A DNA stretch of 17,414 nucleotides from contig CALSCO010000373.1 of assembly GCA_943704415.1 (NCBI GenBank), positions 1-17,414 of the forward strand. Direction: 5' to 3'. This document shows, piece after piece, positions 8,635 through 17,320 of this stretch. The stretch's first letter is position 1. Every line of letters begins with the position of its first letter. This stretch comes from Parvularia atlantis (Eukaryota; Opisthokonta; Rotosphaerida). Made by a program: the position numbers and the translations under genes. A model generated the notes under the pieces. It was given only the letters and a program-made list of their open reading frames with translations. It was not told where the DNA came from and searched no databases.

Positions 8635-9514
8635 ATGCGGCCGACGCGGCCCTACGACGGGCCGCCGCTACCGGAGCGCTTGGCGTCGCGGCGGCTGTCG
8701 TTCTGGCTGTTTGTGGCGGCGCAGTACCTCAAGCTAGTCGCGGGCGTGTGCATCATCGTCGCCTCGGCGCTGCTCATGCGCCGCGACGTCGAGGGCAACC
8801 GCATCGCCGCGGCCATCATCCGCCTCGTCGGCGGCCTGCACTTTCTCGCGTCGCGGTGCGCGGCGCCTGCTGATTGGCGCGCTTCGTCTTAATCACTGAT
8901 CATCATGGCTCGCAAGAATCGCGCGCCTGTGCCGTATGCTGCTCAACGCGGTCGTGCTCGAGCGGGACGCGCTGTCGCGCCGCGAGTACGCCGCGCGCAT
9001 CGTCCTGCTCGTTGTGCAGATCGTCGGCGCGGCGCTGCTCCCGGTCGGCTCGGCGCTGCTGATTGTGCAGAGCGTCGAGGCCCTGCGCACCTACATCCTC
9101 TACGTCGGCGGCGGCGCGCTGCTCGCGTTCGCGCAGGGCACGCGCATCCTGCTTGACGCCAGCCACCGCTTCTCGCTCGAGGCCGTTCCTCTCGGCCCGG
9201 ACGCCGTGCACAAGGCGTCGCGCGGCCGCACATGGGAAGACGACCTCGACGACGAGGTGCGCGGGGCCGCGTCGTTCGTCGCCACCATCCTGCTCTTCTA
9301 CGGCATGGTCGCGGTCACCGTCGGCTCGGCGCTGTACATCGCGCAGCTGTTCGTCGCCGGCAACGTGCTCTGGATCTTCTTCGGCGCGATGGGCGTGCTC
9401 TCGGCCCTGCTCAAGCTCGCGATCGCCGCGCTGTTGTACCGGCGCAACCGCGTCGCGCCCGAGCGCACCGGCGCGAGCGCGAGAGGCGGCGAGCCTGAGG
9501 GCGTGGGGCAGTGA
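8635..9514 (+). CDS. Multi-pass membrane protein with apparent threefold two-helix repeat, 272 aa, function unknown
   Basis: Two exons, 8635-8855 and 8917-9514, with a 61-nt intron (GTGCGC to CGCAAG) that contains a stop; splicing is in phase 2 and the sum is 819 nt. I do not recognise the family with confidence. Hydrophobic segments lie at about residues 23-47, 57-73 (weaker), 101-124, 131-152, 192-220 and 223-248, ending in a positively charged tail. Three similar units can be seen: VASALLM (42-48), VGSALLI (117-123) and VGSALYI (209-215), each followed by a second, Gly-containing helix (RLVGGLHFL, LYVGGGALLAF, FFGAMGVLSALL). Paired Gly/Ser helices of this kind vaguely recall bacterial YrhK-type domains, but that is only an impression. 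The start has A at -3 (atcATG). It converges on DNAJC2 with a 63-bp gap. Confidence 0.75.
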
Positions 9515-9577
9515 CTAGAGCCTGCGGCTGTTGTGCGGCCGTAGAGCACCAACAAACGTGCGAAGGGGTGCCGTTGA

Positions 9578-12500
9578 TCACTCGTCGTTCTTGAGCTCCT
9601 TGAGGATGTTCTGGATTTTCTGTGTGTTTCGCGCACGCGCCGCGTCAGCACGGCGTCTTGCGCGGGTTGCCGGGCCCTGCGTGCCTTGGCCTTGGACTGA
9701 CACTCCTTCTTGTTCTTGCCCTCGACCAGCTCGGCGATGCGGTCCCAGCGGTTGTCCATGTCGCCGGGGCACTGGCGCATGGCTGTGTGCACGTCACGGC
9801 TCAGCCACCCACCAACCGACAGCAGCACAAGAGTGTGCACGCACCCTCCTGCAGCTGCCGGACTTGCTCCTTCGTCCACGTCTCGTCCTGCATGATCAGC
9901 TCTGCGTATGCGCCCGATCAGCCTCTGCGCTCTGCCGCGCAGCAGCCGCGCACCCTCGACGGACGGCTTCTTCGGCGCAAGCGGCTCGGCCTTTGCGGCC
10001 TTCTTGACGGCCTTGCTGCTGCTGCTGGCGGCGGCGGCAGCGGCGGCGGCGGCGGCGGCCACGGTGACGTCCGTGTTGACCTGATCCCGCAGCGTCGGCG
10101 CGTCGTTGATGACCGTGTCGTTGTGCTTCTTCTCGATCTTGATGTGCGTGTCCGTGGGCACCTCGACGCCCGTGGCTGCGCGGCAGTTGGCGCGTCAGGC
10201 AGGCACTGGCAGGCGCAGGAGATCCGCACCACTCTGGATCGCCTTGACCTTCTCGGCCACCTCCTTCTCGCGCTTGGGCTGCGCTGTGCCCGGGTTGTGC
10301 TGGTTGATGTGGTCCGTGATCTTCTTCCAGCTGGCGGCGCGCGCACGGGTCAACGAGGGACGCAGCGTGTGTGGAGCCCGCGCACCGGTTGATTGTGCCA
10401 CCGGGGTGCTTCTTCACGGCCTCGATCAGCAGCGCGACCTCCTTGTCCGTCCACGGCACGCTTGGCTTGGCCTCCTTCGCGCACATTTAGCACCGTCGCG
10501 CGGGTGCACGCGCGGGTGCACCTTGGCGGGCTCAGCCGCGGCCGGTTCAGGCTCGGCCTTCTTCTTCTCCGCGGCCTTGTCCACCGGTGCGGGTTTGGGC
10601 GCCTCGGCCGGCTTGGGCATCTCGGCCGGCTTGGGCTTGACCGGCTCGGCAGCCTTGGCGGTGGGCTTGGTCGCCTCAGGTGCCTTCGCGGCGGCCTTTG
10701 ACTCGGGTGCCTTGGCGGCAGCCTTCGGCTCAGACGCCTTGGCGGTCGGCTTGGCAGGCTGCTCCTGCTGTGCGCAGACCCTGGTGAGCACGCGCACGCG
10801 CAGATGCTGGCTGTACGCACCTCATCGGCGGCCTCGGCGCTCTCCACTGGCTCGACGTACGGCGGCTCGGGCGTGATGGCTGCGTCGCCCAGCAGCTTGG
10901 CCACCTGCGCCGTGCCATCAGCCAAGCGCAACGTCGATGCGCGCGCCACGCACCGTCTTCATGTAGACGCCCCAGGCGCCGCGCGGCTCGGCCGACATGG
11001 ACGCGTTGAGCGCGGCGAGCTCCTCCAGCGGCAGGTCGCTCACGACGCGCTCGCTCGACTCGACCGCCTTGAGCATGCCGGCAGAGTCGGCGGGCGTGTC
11101 GGGCGTCATGAAGAAGTTTCGCGACTAGCGAGGCACGCGAGCCGTCAGCATGCACGCCACACGAACTGCACGCGCACCTTGATGATGCGGCGGAACGTCT
11201 TGCGCTCCTTCTGCACGGCCTTCTTTTTGGCCTCCTTGTCGAGCTTCTGGCGCTTCTCCTCCTCCTCTGCGCTCAAGGTCAGTCGTCACGCACGTGAGGC
11301 GATCGAGCGCACCCTTGGCAGCCTTTTCGGCCGCGGCGCGCTCCGCCGCCGCCTTGGCCGCCTCCTCGGCCTCCTTGTCACCCTCGGCCGGCGCTGTGCA
11401 ATGCCGCGAGACGGGTCAGCTGGCATCTTGGCACACGCGTGCGCACGCACCGCCGGACTTGGCGCGCAGCTTAGCGTCCTTCTCGCGCTGCTTGCGCTCG
11501 CGCTCCTCGGCGCGCAGGCGCTTGATGCGCGGGTCCAGCTGCTGCGCCTGGTCTGCGCACCTATCAGCGTCGTGCGCAGTGGTGAAGACGTGTGCAGGAG
11601 CGCACCGGTCAGGCGGCGAATGCGCTTGTTGTCTTCCGTCTTCTTCTCCTCGCGCTGCTTCTTGTTCTTTTTCTCGAGGTAGCGCTTGTCGTCGCGGCTG
11701 CGCAGGCACGACCCCGATCAGCGCGGCACGCACGACGCCTGGCAACGCGTGCACTTCTTGTCGTCGCCGCCGCTGCCCTCCTCTTCGTCGAGGTAGTTGA
11801 AGACGCGCCACGAGTCGAAGTTGTACCTATTTCGTGCAGCGCACGTGCGTCAGTCCGTGCGCCAACAAAAGCGGTACCGGCGTGCACCAGAAGTCGTAGA
11901 AGCCCTCGACTTCGGCCAGCGTCGCGCTGTTGTCGCCGAGCAGCGGCACCGGCTGAATCTTTGAGAAGCTGCGGGGCGCCGCACCCGTCAGATGCGCATA
12001 GACAGCCGCCGAGCGGGCGCGCAAGCGTACCGCGCGTTGCGCTCAAACACGGGCGCGTACGTCTTGAAGAACTCCTCGGGCTTGAGCTCCTTCTTGGGCA
12101 GCGCAGGGACCTGTGTGCGGCGTGCTGAGCGTGCAGGTCGCCGTCGCGACGGAGCAGGCACGCACGTTCTCGTCAAACGTTGGGTCGACCGAGTCAAAGT
12201 GCTTGCGCGTCTCGGGGCTCATGAGCAGGTCGTAGGCTGGCGGCGCGGCGCGCGTGAGGCACGGAAAAGTGAGGGCGAGCGGACGCACCCTTCTGGATGC
12301 ACTTGAAGAACGAGTCGTCGTCGGTGCGGCCGTTGTGCTGCGCGGCCTTCTTGTCCGGGTGGTGGCGCAAGACCTTCTTGCGGACTGCAGCCGCGGACTC
12401 GCTCAGCGCACGTGCTGCGAGCGCGCATCGATCGGCGAGCACGCACAGGCCTTCTTGATGTCCTCCTCGGTCGCGCGCCAGCGCAGGCGCGACAGGCCGA

Positions 12501-13003
12501 GCACGGCGTAGTGGTCCTGCTCCTGCGCTCGTCACGTGCGCGTGAGCCGGATGCGCGACGCCTCTCTCTCTATCTCTCTCCCGCGTGTGCGAGTGCGTGT
12601 GCGTGCCTTCCAGTACTTGGGGTCGAGGCGCAGCAGGTCAGCCGTCTCGGGCTCGTCCAGCGTGTCGTCCTCCTCGTCCTCGTCCTTGTTGAGCCGGCTC
12701 TTGTCTGCCGCCCGCGCCAGTCACGTGCAGCACGCGCGCGTCGTCGCCGTGCCGCACCGAACGCGTCCTGCTCTGTGATCGTCCGGTTGTGCCGGCGCCG
12801 GTTGAAGTACGCCTGGAAGAAGCGGCCGACGGGCTCGATGCGCCGGCGCGGCAGCGATGCTGCGGGACACGTCAGCGATGCGCCCCCCCCACCCCCGCGC
12901 ACCCGCAGCAGCCGCGCCGCGCACCCGGCAGCGTCCCGAGCACCTCGGCGCCGTCGGCCGTCGCCGCGCTCGTCGGCAGGCGCCACGTGGTCTCCGTCGC
13001 CAT
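9578..13003 (-). CDS. DNAJC2: DNAJC2/zuotin (MPP11): ribosome-associated J-protein with two SANT domains, 742 aa
   Basis: Co-chaperone that works with an Hsp70-type partner at the ribosomal tunnel exit on nascent chains. Twenty-two exons (minus): 13003-12925, 12859-12758, 12704-12607, 12522-12447, 12384-12289, 12236-12166, 12110-12031, 11968-11888, 11826-11755, 11697-11606, 11552-11451, 11393-11313, 11266-11178, 11124-10954, 10904-10821, 10767-10522, 10474-10386, 10330-10230, 10175-9954, 9901-9845, 9782-9685, 9619-9578; 2229 nt. N-terminal EPVGRFFQAYFNRR is family-typical. The J domain (about 94-174) has HYAVLGL, the HPD motif at 127-129 and DSVDPTFDEN. The zuotin-homology region contains FYDFWYNFDSW and YLDEEE, followed by a Lys/Glu/Ala helical stretch to about 373. 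A Lys-Ala-Pro-rich insert (459-540) precedes SANT1 (VPWTDKEVALL, 546-603). A poly-Ala run and SANT2 (ETWTKEQVRQL, 684-729) close the protein. SANT domains separate it from yeast zuotin. Introns 3 and 21 need GC donors. Confidence 0.93.
9620..9684 (-). other. GC-AG intron 21 of DNAJC2
   Basis: Exon 21 ends in SKAK and the last exon reads KIQNILKELKNDE before a TGA. The 65 nt between begin gcacgc after AAG, exactly as intron 3 does, contain the branch-like gtgctgacgc, and end acacag. Nearby GT dinucleotides would join the wrong frame. Confidence 0.65.
10522..10767 (-). repeat. Lys-Ala-Pro-rich low-complexity exon of DNAJC2
   Basis: This single exon encodes an irregular series of KAPE, KAAE, PKPAE and EAPKPA-like units with almost no aromatic or large hydrophobic residues. 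It lies between the helical region and SANT1. It explains much of the extra length over the roughly 620-residue animal proteins, and is likely disordered and strongly basic. Confidence 0.7.
12523..12606 (-). other. GC-AG intron 3 of DNAJC2, with GA-repeat tract
   Basis: The exon before ends LDPKYWK and the exon after begins EQDHYAVLGL, as the family requires. The 84 nt between them start gcacgc and end gcgcag. No GT in the correct phase exists at the exon edge, so a GC donor is needed (AAG|gcacgc). It is the longest intron in the window. The plus strand between 12560 and 12582 shows a ct/tctc tract, which is ga/gaga on the transcribed sense. Confidence 0.75.
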
Positions 13004-13156
13004 GGCAAGCGGGTGGCTGGGAACGCGCGGAAGTGTCGCCGGCATGGGTGCGGCGCGCTTCCACCCAAGCTGCTTGCGCCGGCATTGGTGTTACGTGTTT
13101 CCACCCACGCTCGTCGAGCCGACATGCTGTGTTTCCACGAGTCGTACTCAGACAGG
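13004..13156. promoter_or_regulatory. Short divergent promoter between DNAJC2 and RidA with 40-bp tandem repeat
   Basis: Only 153 bp separate the two ATGs. Two 40-bp units lie directly next to each other (13041-13080 and 13081-13120), agreeing at about 29 of 40 positions; the best-kept parts are ggcat.ggtg and cttccaccca/gtttccaccca. A truncated third unit starts at 13121 (gacatgctgtgtttccacga). Each full unit is preceded by or contains ccggcat, which also recurs in the GT92/PEPCK spacer. Confidence 0.5.
13041..13140. repeat. Two and a half tandem copies of a 40-bp unit
   Basis: Units begin ggcatgggtg (13041), ggcattggtg (13081) and gacatgctgt (13121). The shared core reads tttccaccca in unit 2, cttccaccca in unit 1 and tttccacgag in unit 3, where it sits closer to the unit start. 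Confidence 0.6.
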
Positions 13157-13793
13157 ATGTCGCCGACAAACGTCCGCACCGTCATGACCCCGGCCAACGC
13201 CACGCCCAAGTTCCCGTACTGTGCGCGCGTGTGCTGGCTGCGCTCGTGGCACGCACTGATTGGTCGGTCGCCGCGGCCGCGGCCGCGCAGCTCACGCCGT
13301 CGTCGCCAACGACAACCTCGTGTTCCTCTCGGGCCTCGTCGGCCAGACGGCGCAGGGCGCGATCGTCGAGGGCTTCGAGGCGCAGCTGCACCAGATCTTC
13401 GTCAACATGAAGAACGTGCGCACGAACCGCGTGTCGTGGTGGGCTGCCGCTCAATCGCGCACGCAGGCGCTCGCGGCCGCCGGCTCGGACCTCAACCACG
13501 TCGTCAAGTGCAGCCCTTGCGCGCGGTCGTCCCGTGGCCGTCGCGCTCACGGCCCGCGGCGCACAGGGTCAACGTCTACCTCAAGACGATGGACGACTTT
13601 GCCAAGCTCAACGGCATCTATGCCGGCCACTTTGGCGCGCACAAGCCCGCGCGGTGCGCGCAAAGTGGCGCTTTGGCTGTGGCTCACACGCTCTCCGCGC
13701 GCGCGCAGCACGACTATCGCCGCCGCCGGCCTGCCCGTCGGCGCCCTCGTCGAGATCGAGGCCGTGGCCGTTGTGACCAAGGCGCGTCTGTGA
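13157..13793 (+). CDS. RidA / YjgF / UK114 family enamine-imine deaminase, 133 aa
   Basis: Hydrolyses reactive 2-aminoacrylate and related imines released by PLP enzymes, sparing other enzymes from damage. Five exons: 13157-13220, 13291-13415, 13467-13507, 13567-13653, 13709-13793; 402 nt, the usual RidA length. Family signatures in order: PYSHAVVANDNLVFLSG (strand 1 and loop), GFEAQLHQIFVNMKN, ALAAAGSDLNHVVKVNVYL, and near the end PARTTIAAAGLPVGALVEIEA, which includes the conserved substrate-binding Arg. The start at 13157 aligns VRTVMTPANATPKFPYS with the family N-terminus. Other in-frame ATGs at 13124 and 13184 would lengthen or clip it. Introns are 51-70 nt; intron 2 (13416-13466) is 51 nt with no stop, so it is easily mistaken for coding. 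No targeting peptide is evident. The gene is head-to-head with DNAJC2. Confidence 0.94.
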
Positions 13794-14025
13794 GTCGTCG
13801 TGTTTGTGGCGAGTGCGGTTCAGCTGCTGCTGCTCCGCCGCGTCAAAGTCCACCGAGCTGGACGGCGCTGCTCCCGGCCGTCTCAGCGCCACAAAAAGAA
13901 AAAGTCGCGCGTCTCCTCCTCGCGGGCCGCATGGTACCGACGAGGCCGCACGGCGTCCGCGCGACACGCGGTCGTCCGGCGTCAGGGAAAAAGTGACAGC
14001 GGCGCACTTTTCCGGGCCCGGAAGT
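13794..14025 (+). promoter_or_regulatory. Intergenic spacer and REV1 leader with a 21-codon upstream ORF
   Basis: The only ATG between the RidA stop and the REV1 start is at 13931. It opens a 21-codon frame ending in TGA at 13994-13996, 29 bp before the REV1 ATG. Its context (gccgcATGg) has G at +4 but C at -3, giving moderate strength. The spacer also holds an A-rich patch (cacaaaaagaaaaag, about 13890-13905) and aggggaaaaag-like sequence at 13984-13992. If the transcript starts upstream of 13931, the short frame could lower REV1 translation. Confidence 0.35.
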
Positions 14026-17000
14026 ATGAGTGGGCGCGGCAGTGGCGGGTGGCTGGTGACACACAAGCCGCCCGCGCCCGCGCCTTCCTCCTCCTCCTCC
14101 TTGTCGTTGCCGTCGTCGTCCGCAGCAGCAGCAGCAGCAGCACCCGATGCGTCCAAGTGCGGATTGTTGCGCCTTCTCTCGCTCTGTCCAGACGACTGAG
14201 TGGCGCCACGCCAGGCGGCGCGGCGTCAACCACTTTGACTCGTTCGGCGAGTACATGCAGGTCAAGGTGCGCAAGCTGGACGAGCAGCTGGTGGACGTGG
14301 CGCGCCTGGCGGCGACGACGGGCGAGGGCGACGCGCCGCAGCCGCCGCAGCCGCCCCCGATCTTTGCCGGCGTCTCGATCCTCGTCGACGGCTTCACGCG
14401 CCCGTCCAACCTGCAGCTGCGCGACCTTGTCGTGGTGCGTGGGGGCGACTACCAGGTGCATTCGCGCGCGCCGGCTGTGCAAGCGGCTGCTGAGCGGCAG
14501 CGCGCAGTACTACCCGACCAGCAAGGTTACGCACGTCATTGCGACGCACCTGCCCGACGCCAAGATCAAGGACCTGCGCGGCTCAGACCGCGTCGTACAC
14601 CCGGACTGGATCGTCGACAGCTGCCGCGAGGGCCGGCTGCTGCCGTGCACGCGCTACCTGCTTTACCAGCGCACGACGGCGCAGCGCGCACTGCCCTTCA
14701 CGACCGCACCATTCGCACCAACCGCATCGAGCGCGCCCACGACCGCGCCCGAGCCGACACCGCCTGCGATCAGCACGAGCGATGACGACGATGCCGCCGA
14801 GCTGAGCGACGATGAGCTGCTCGAGATTGAGGCGTCGTCGTCCGCCTCACAGACACTGGACGCCGCGTTGCCGCCGACCGCGCGTGAGCCGACTGTCGTG
14901 CAGCGCCTGATCGCCGCCGAGGCCGCGCACATGAGCGACGACTGGGTCCAGCGCAACATCGCAACGCACCCGGACTTTCTCGAGCGCTACTTCCGCACAT
15001 CGCGCCTGCACCACCTCTCGACGTGGAAGAACGAGCTGACGCGCTTCGTGCGCAACCTCCCGCGCCCGCCGCGGCCCGCTGCGGCCGTCAAGCGCGCGCT
15101 GCACCACCGCGTGATCTTCCATGTCGACATGGACTGGTGCGGCATGCCCGTCTGCTGCCAAACGTGTCTCACATGCTGCCCAGCTTCTTCGTCTCGGTGG
15201 GCCTGCGCGACCGCCCCGAGTTGCGCGACAAGCCTGTGGGCGTGTGCCACAGCCGGAGTGCGTCCGACCTCACCACGGCCGAGATCGCCTCGTGCAACTA
15301 CGTCGCGCGGTCGTACGGCGTGCACAACGGCTCGTGGCTCGCGCAGGCACGCAAGCAGTGCCCAGATCTCGTGCTCATCCCGTACGAGTTTGACAAGTAC
15401 AAGGCCGTGACCGAGACGCTCTATAAGATCTTTGTCGAGTACGCCGACCACCTGCAGGCCGTCAGCTGCGACGAGGCGCTGCTGGACGTGTCGTCGCGTG
15501 TGCCGCTCGCGCCGTCGCGGCCGTCGCCGGGCCCCGGCGGCGACGTGTCCAGCTCGGCCGACGACGAGTTCCAGCGCGCCAAGACAGCACACGCGGCCGC
15601 GGTGCACGCGCTCATGACCGAGATCCGCGCGCGTGTGCTTGAGGCGACGGGCTGCACAGCCTCGATCGGCGCCGCGCACAACATCTTGCTCGCGCGCCTC
15701 TGCACCAAGCGCGCCAAGCCGGCCGGGCAGTACTTTCTCGCGCACGACGACGCGGACGCGTTCCTGCAGCCGACGCGCGTTGACGCGCTGCACGGTGTCG
15801 GGCAGTCGGTCGGGTCGCGCCTCAAGGAGCTGCGGATCGAGACGTGCGCGCAGCTGCGCCAGTGGCCGCTTGAGCAGCTGCAGCGCGAGCTCGGGCACAA
15901 GGTTGGCACGACCCTGTTCCACTACTGCCGCGGCAACGACACGCGCGAGCTCGTGGAGGACCGCGAGCGCAAGACCGTCGGCGCCGAGGTCAACTGGGGC
16001 ATCCGCTTCGAACAGCAGGAGCAGGTGCGGTCGCGCTGCCTACTCATCGTGTGGGTTGCCTCACGCGCTGTCGACGCGCAGGTGCGCAGGTTCATGTTTG
16101 ACCTCGCGGCCGAGGTGGCCAAGCGCATGCGTGACGTGCGTGTGTGCGGACGGCTCGTCACGCTCAAGCTCAAGCGCGCCAAGCCCGACGCTGAGTCGTT
16201 CCGCAAGTTCCTTGGCCACGGGCCCGCGACAAACATCAGCCGCTCAACGACGCTCGACATGTCCACGGGCGACGCGGTCGTGATCGGCCAGGAGGCTTGG
16301 ACACTGTACCTCGCGCTGCACCTCCAACCGATGGAGCTGCGCGGCGTAGGAATACACGTGGCGCGGCTCAAGGACGTCGATGGCGCGGGCCTGCGCGTGC
16401 AGCGCACGATCGCCTTCCCTGCCCCATCCACCACGCCCGCCCCCACGCCAGCACAGCCACCCGCACAGCCGCCCGCGCAGCCGGAGGTCGACCCGGCTGT
16501 CTTCAGCGCACTGCCGCCGGACGTGCAGCGCGACGTGGCGCGCGAGCTCGGCCGCAGCGTGGACGACCTGCTGCGGGGCGTGTCGCCGGCAGCGGTTGCG
16601 GCGTCGAGCGCGCCCACGCTGCCGGCCACGTTCTCGCAGATCGACCCCGTGACGCTCGCCGAGCTCCCGCCCGACATCCAGGACGAGCTAAGACGCGCGC
16701 TCGGCCCGCCTGTGCCGTCGCCCGAGCCGCCTCGTGCCAAGGGCAAGGGCAAGGGCAAGGCGGCCGCGCGCCACGACGGTCTGGACGAGTCGTTCCTCGC
16801 CGCGCTGCCGCCCGAGATCCGCCGCGAGGTCGAGCGCGACCACGAGATGCGCCAGCAGCAGGCCAGCAAGTCAGCGCCCGGTGCCCAGCCGGTGGCAGCA
16901 CCCGCACAGCAAGCACCCTCAACGCCGTCGCTGCGAGAGAGGGCATCGCTCGACGACGTCCTCGCTCTGCTAGACGAGTGGCTGCATAACATGCGCGACA

Positions 17001-17320
17001 ACGACGACGAGACCGCAGTGTATGCGCCGCGCGACGACGACCGCCTTGAGCTGCGACGCTTCCTCGTGGAGCACGTGCGGCAGCGCAGCCTCGAGATCCC
17101 GTTCGCGTGCCTGCGCCGCCTACAAACGTGTGTGCGCATGCGGTGCTCGCTGTCACTCTAATTGACGCGCCCGTCTCGCAGCATCGCCAGCGAGGTCGCG
17201 TCGTGGCGGCCGGCCGTGAACAACATCACCGCCGCCGTACAACGCGCCGTCGTGCGCACGTACGGCGCGCCGCTCGCTCTTGTGTCGCTTGTACCATCTG
17301 CAAAGCACGTTACACTGTGA
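14026..17320 (+). CDS. REV1: REV1 translesion DNA polymerase / deoxycytidyl transferase, 1008 aa
   Basis: Y-family polymerase that inserts dCMP opposite damaged or abasic template and recruits other translesion polymerases. Six exons: 14026-14156, 14215-14455, 14508-15136, 15184-16024, 16082-17127, 17182-17320; 3027 nt. A REV1-specific lead-in (FGEYMQVKVRKLDEQ) precedes a BRCT domain (about 92-172; THVIATHLPDAKIKDLRG, HPDWIVDS). SRLHHLSTWK (Arg about 290) is the N-digit whose Arg pairs with dCTP. Catalytic HVDMDCFFVSVGLRDRPE (D331) and VSCDEALLD (D430, E431) are intact, followed by a little-finger domain. Three ubiquitin-binding motifs (about 749-771, 800-822, 847-869) precede the C-terminal interaction domain (from about 903). 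Intron 4 (16025-16081) has no stop but breaks the alignment. The last intron (17128-17181) must be removed to reach TIASEVASW to RTYGAPL, which matches the REV1 C-terminus. A at -3 supports the ATG. Confidence 0.95.

Noticed and set aside
8383-8889. Frame starting at the 8383 ATG as an N-terminal extension of the membrane protein
   Set aside because: It reaches MRPTRPYDG in frame, but the added part has weak G/C third-position bias, includes an intron-like segment (8558-8619) and shows no conserved feature. The ATG at 8635 is preferred.
12560-12582. CT/GA tract as a regulatory GAGA-type element
   Set aside because: It sits inside DNAJC2 intron 3, far from any start, and is better explained as a simple repeat in a slightly long intron.
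12857-13996. A 379-codon plus-strand frame spanning the DNAJC2/RidA spacer and RidA
   Set aside because: It contains the RidA first exon only by chance of frame, then runs through RidA introns; the spliced RidA model explains the sequence far better.
13608-14156. Minus-strand gene between RidA and REV1 with an acidic, poly-Ala start
   Set aside because: The frame overlaps REV1 exon 1 and RidA exons, lacks family features, and the acidic/Ala run is the reverse of the Ser/Ala codons in REV1 exon 1.
17128-17161. REV1 ending at the TAA near 17159-17161
   Set aside because: That end replaces the last helix of the REV1 C-terminal domain with unrelated residues. Splicing 17128-17181 restores a match to the family terminus and yields an intact frame.
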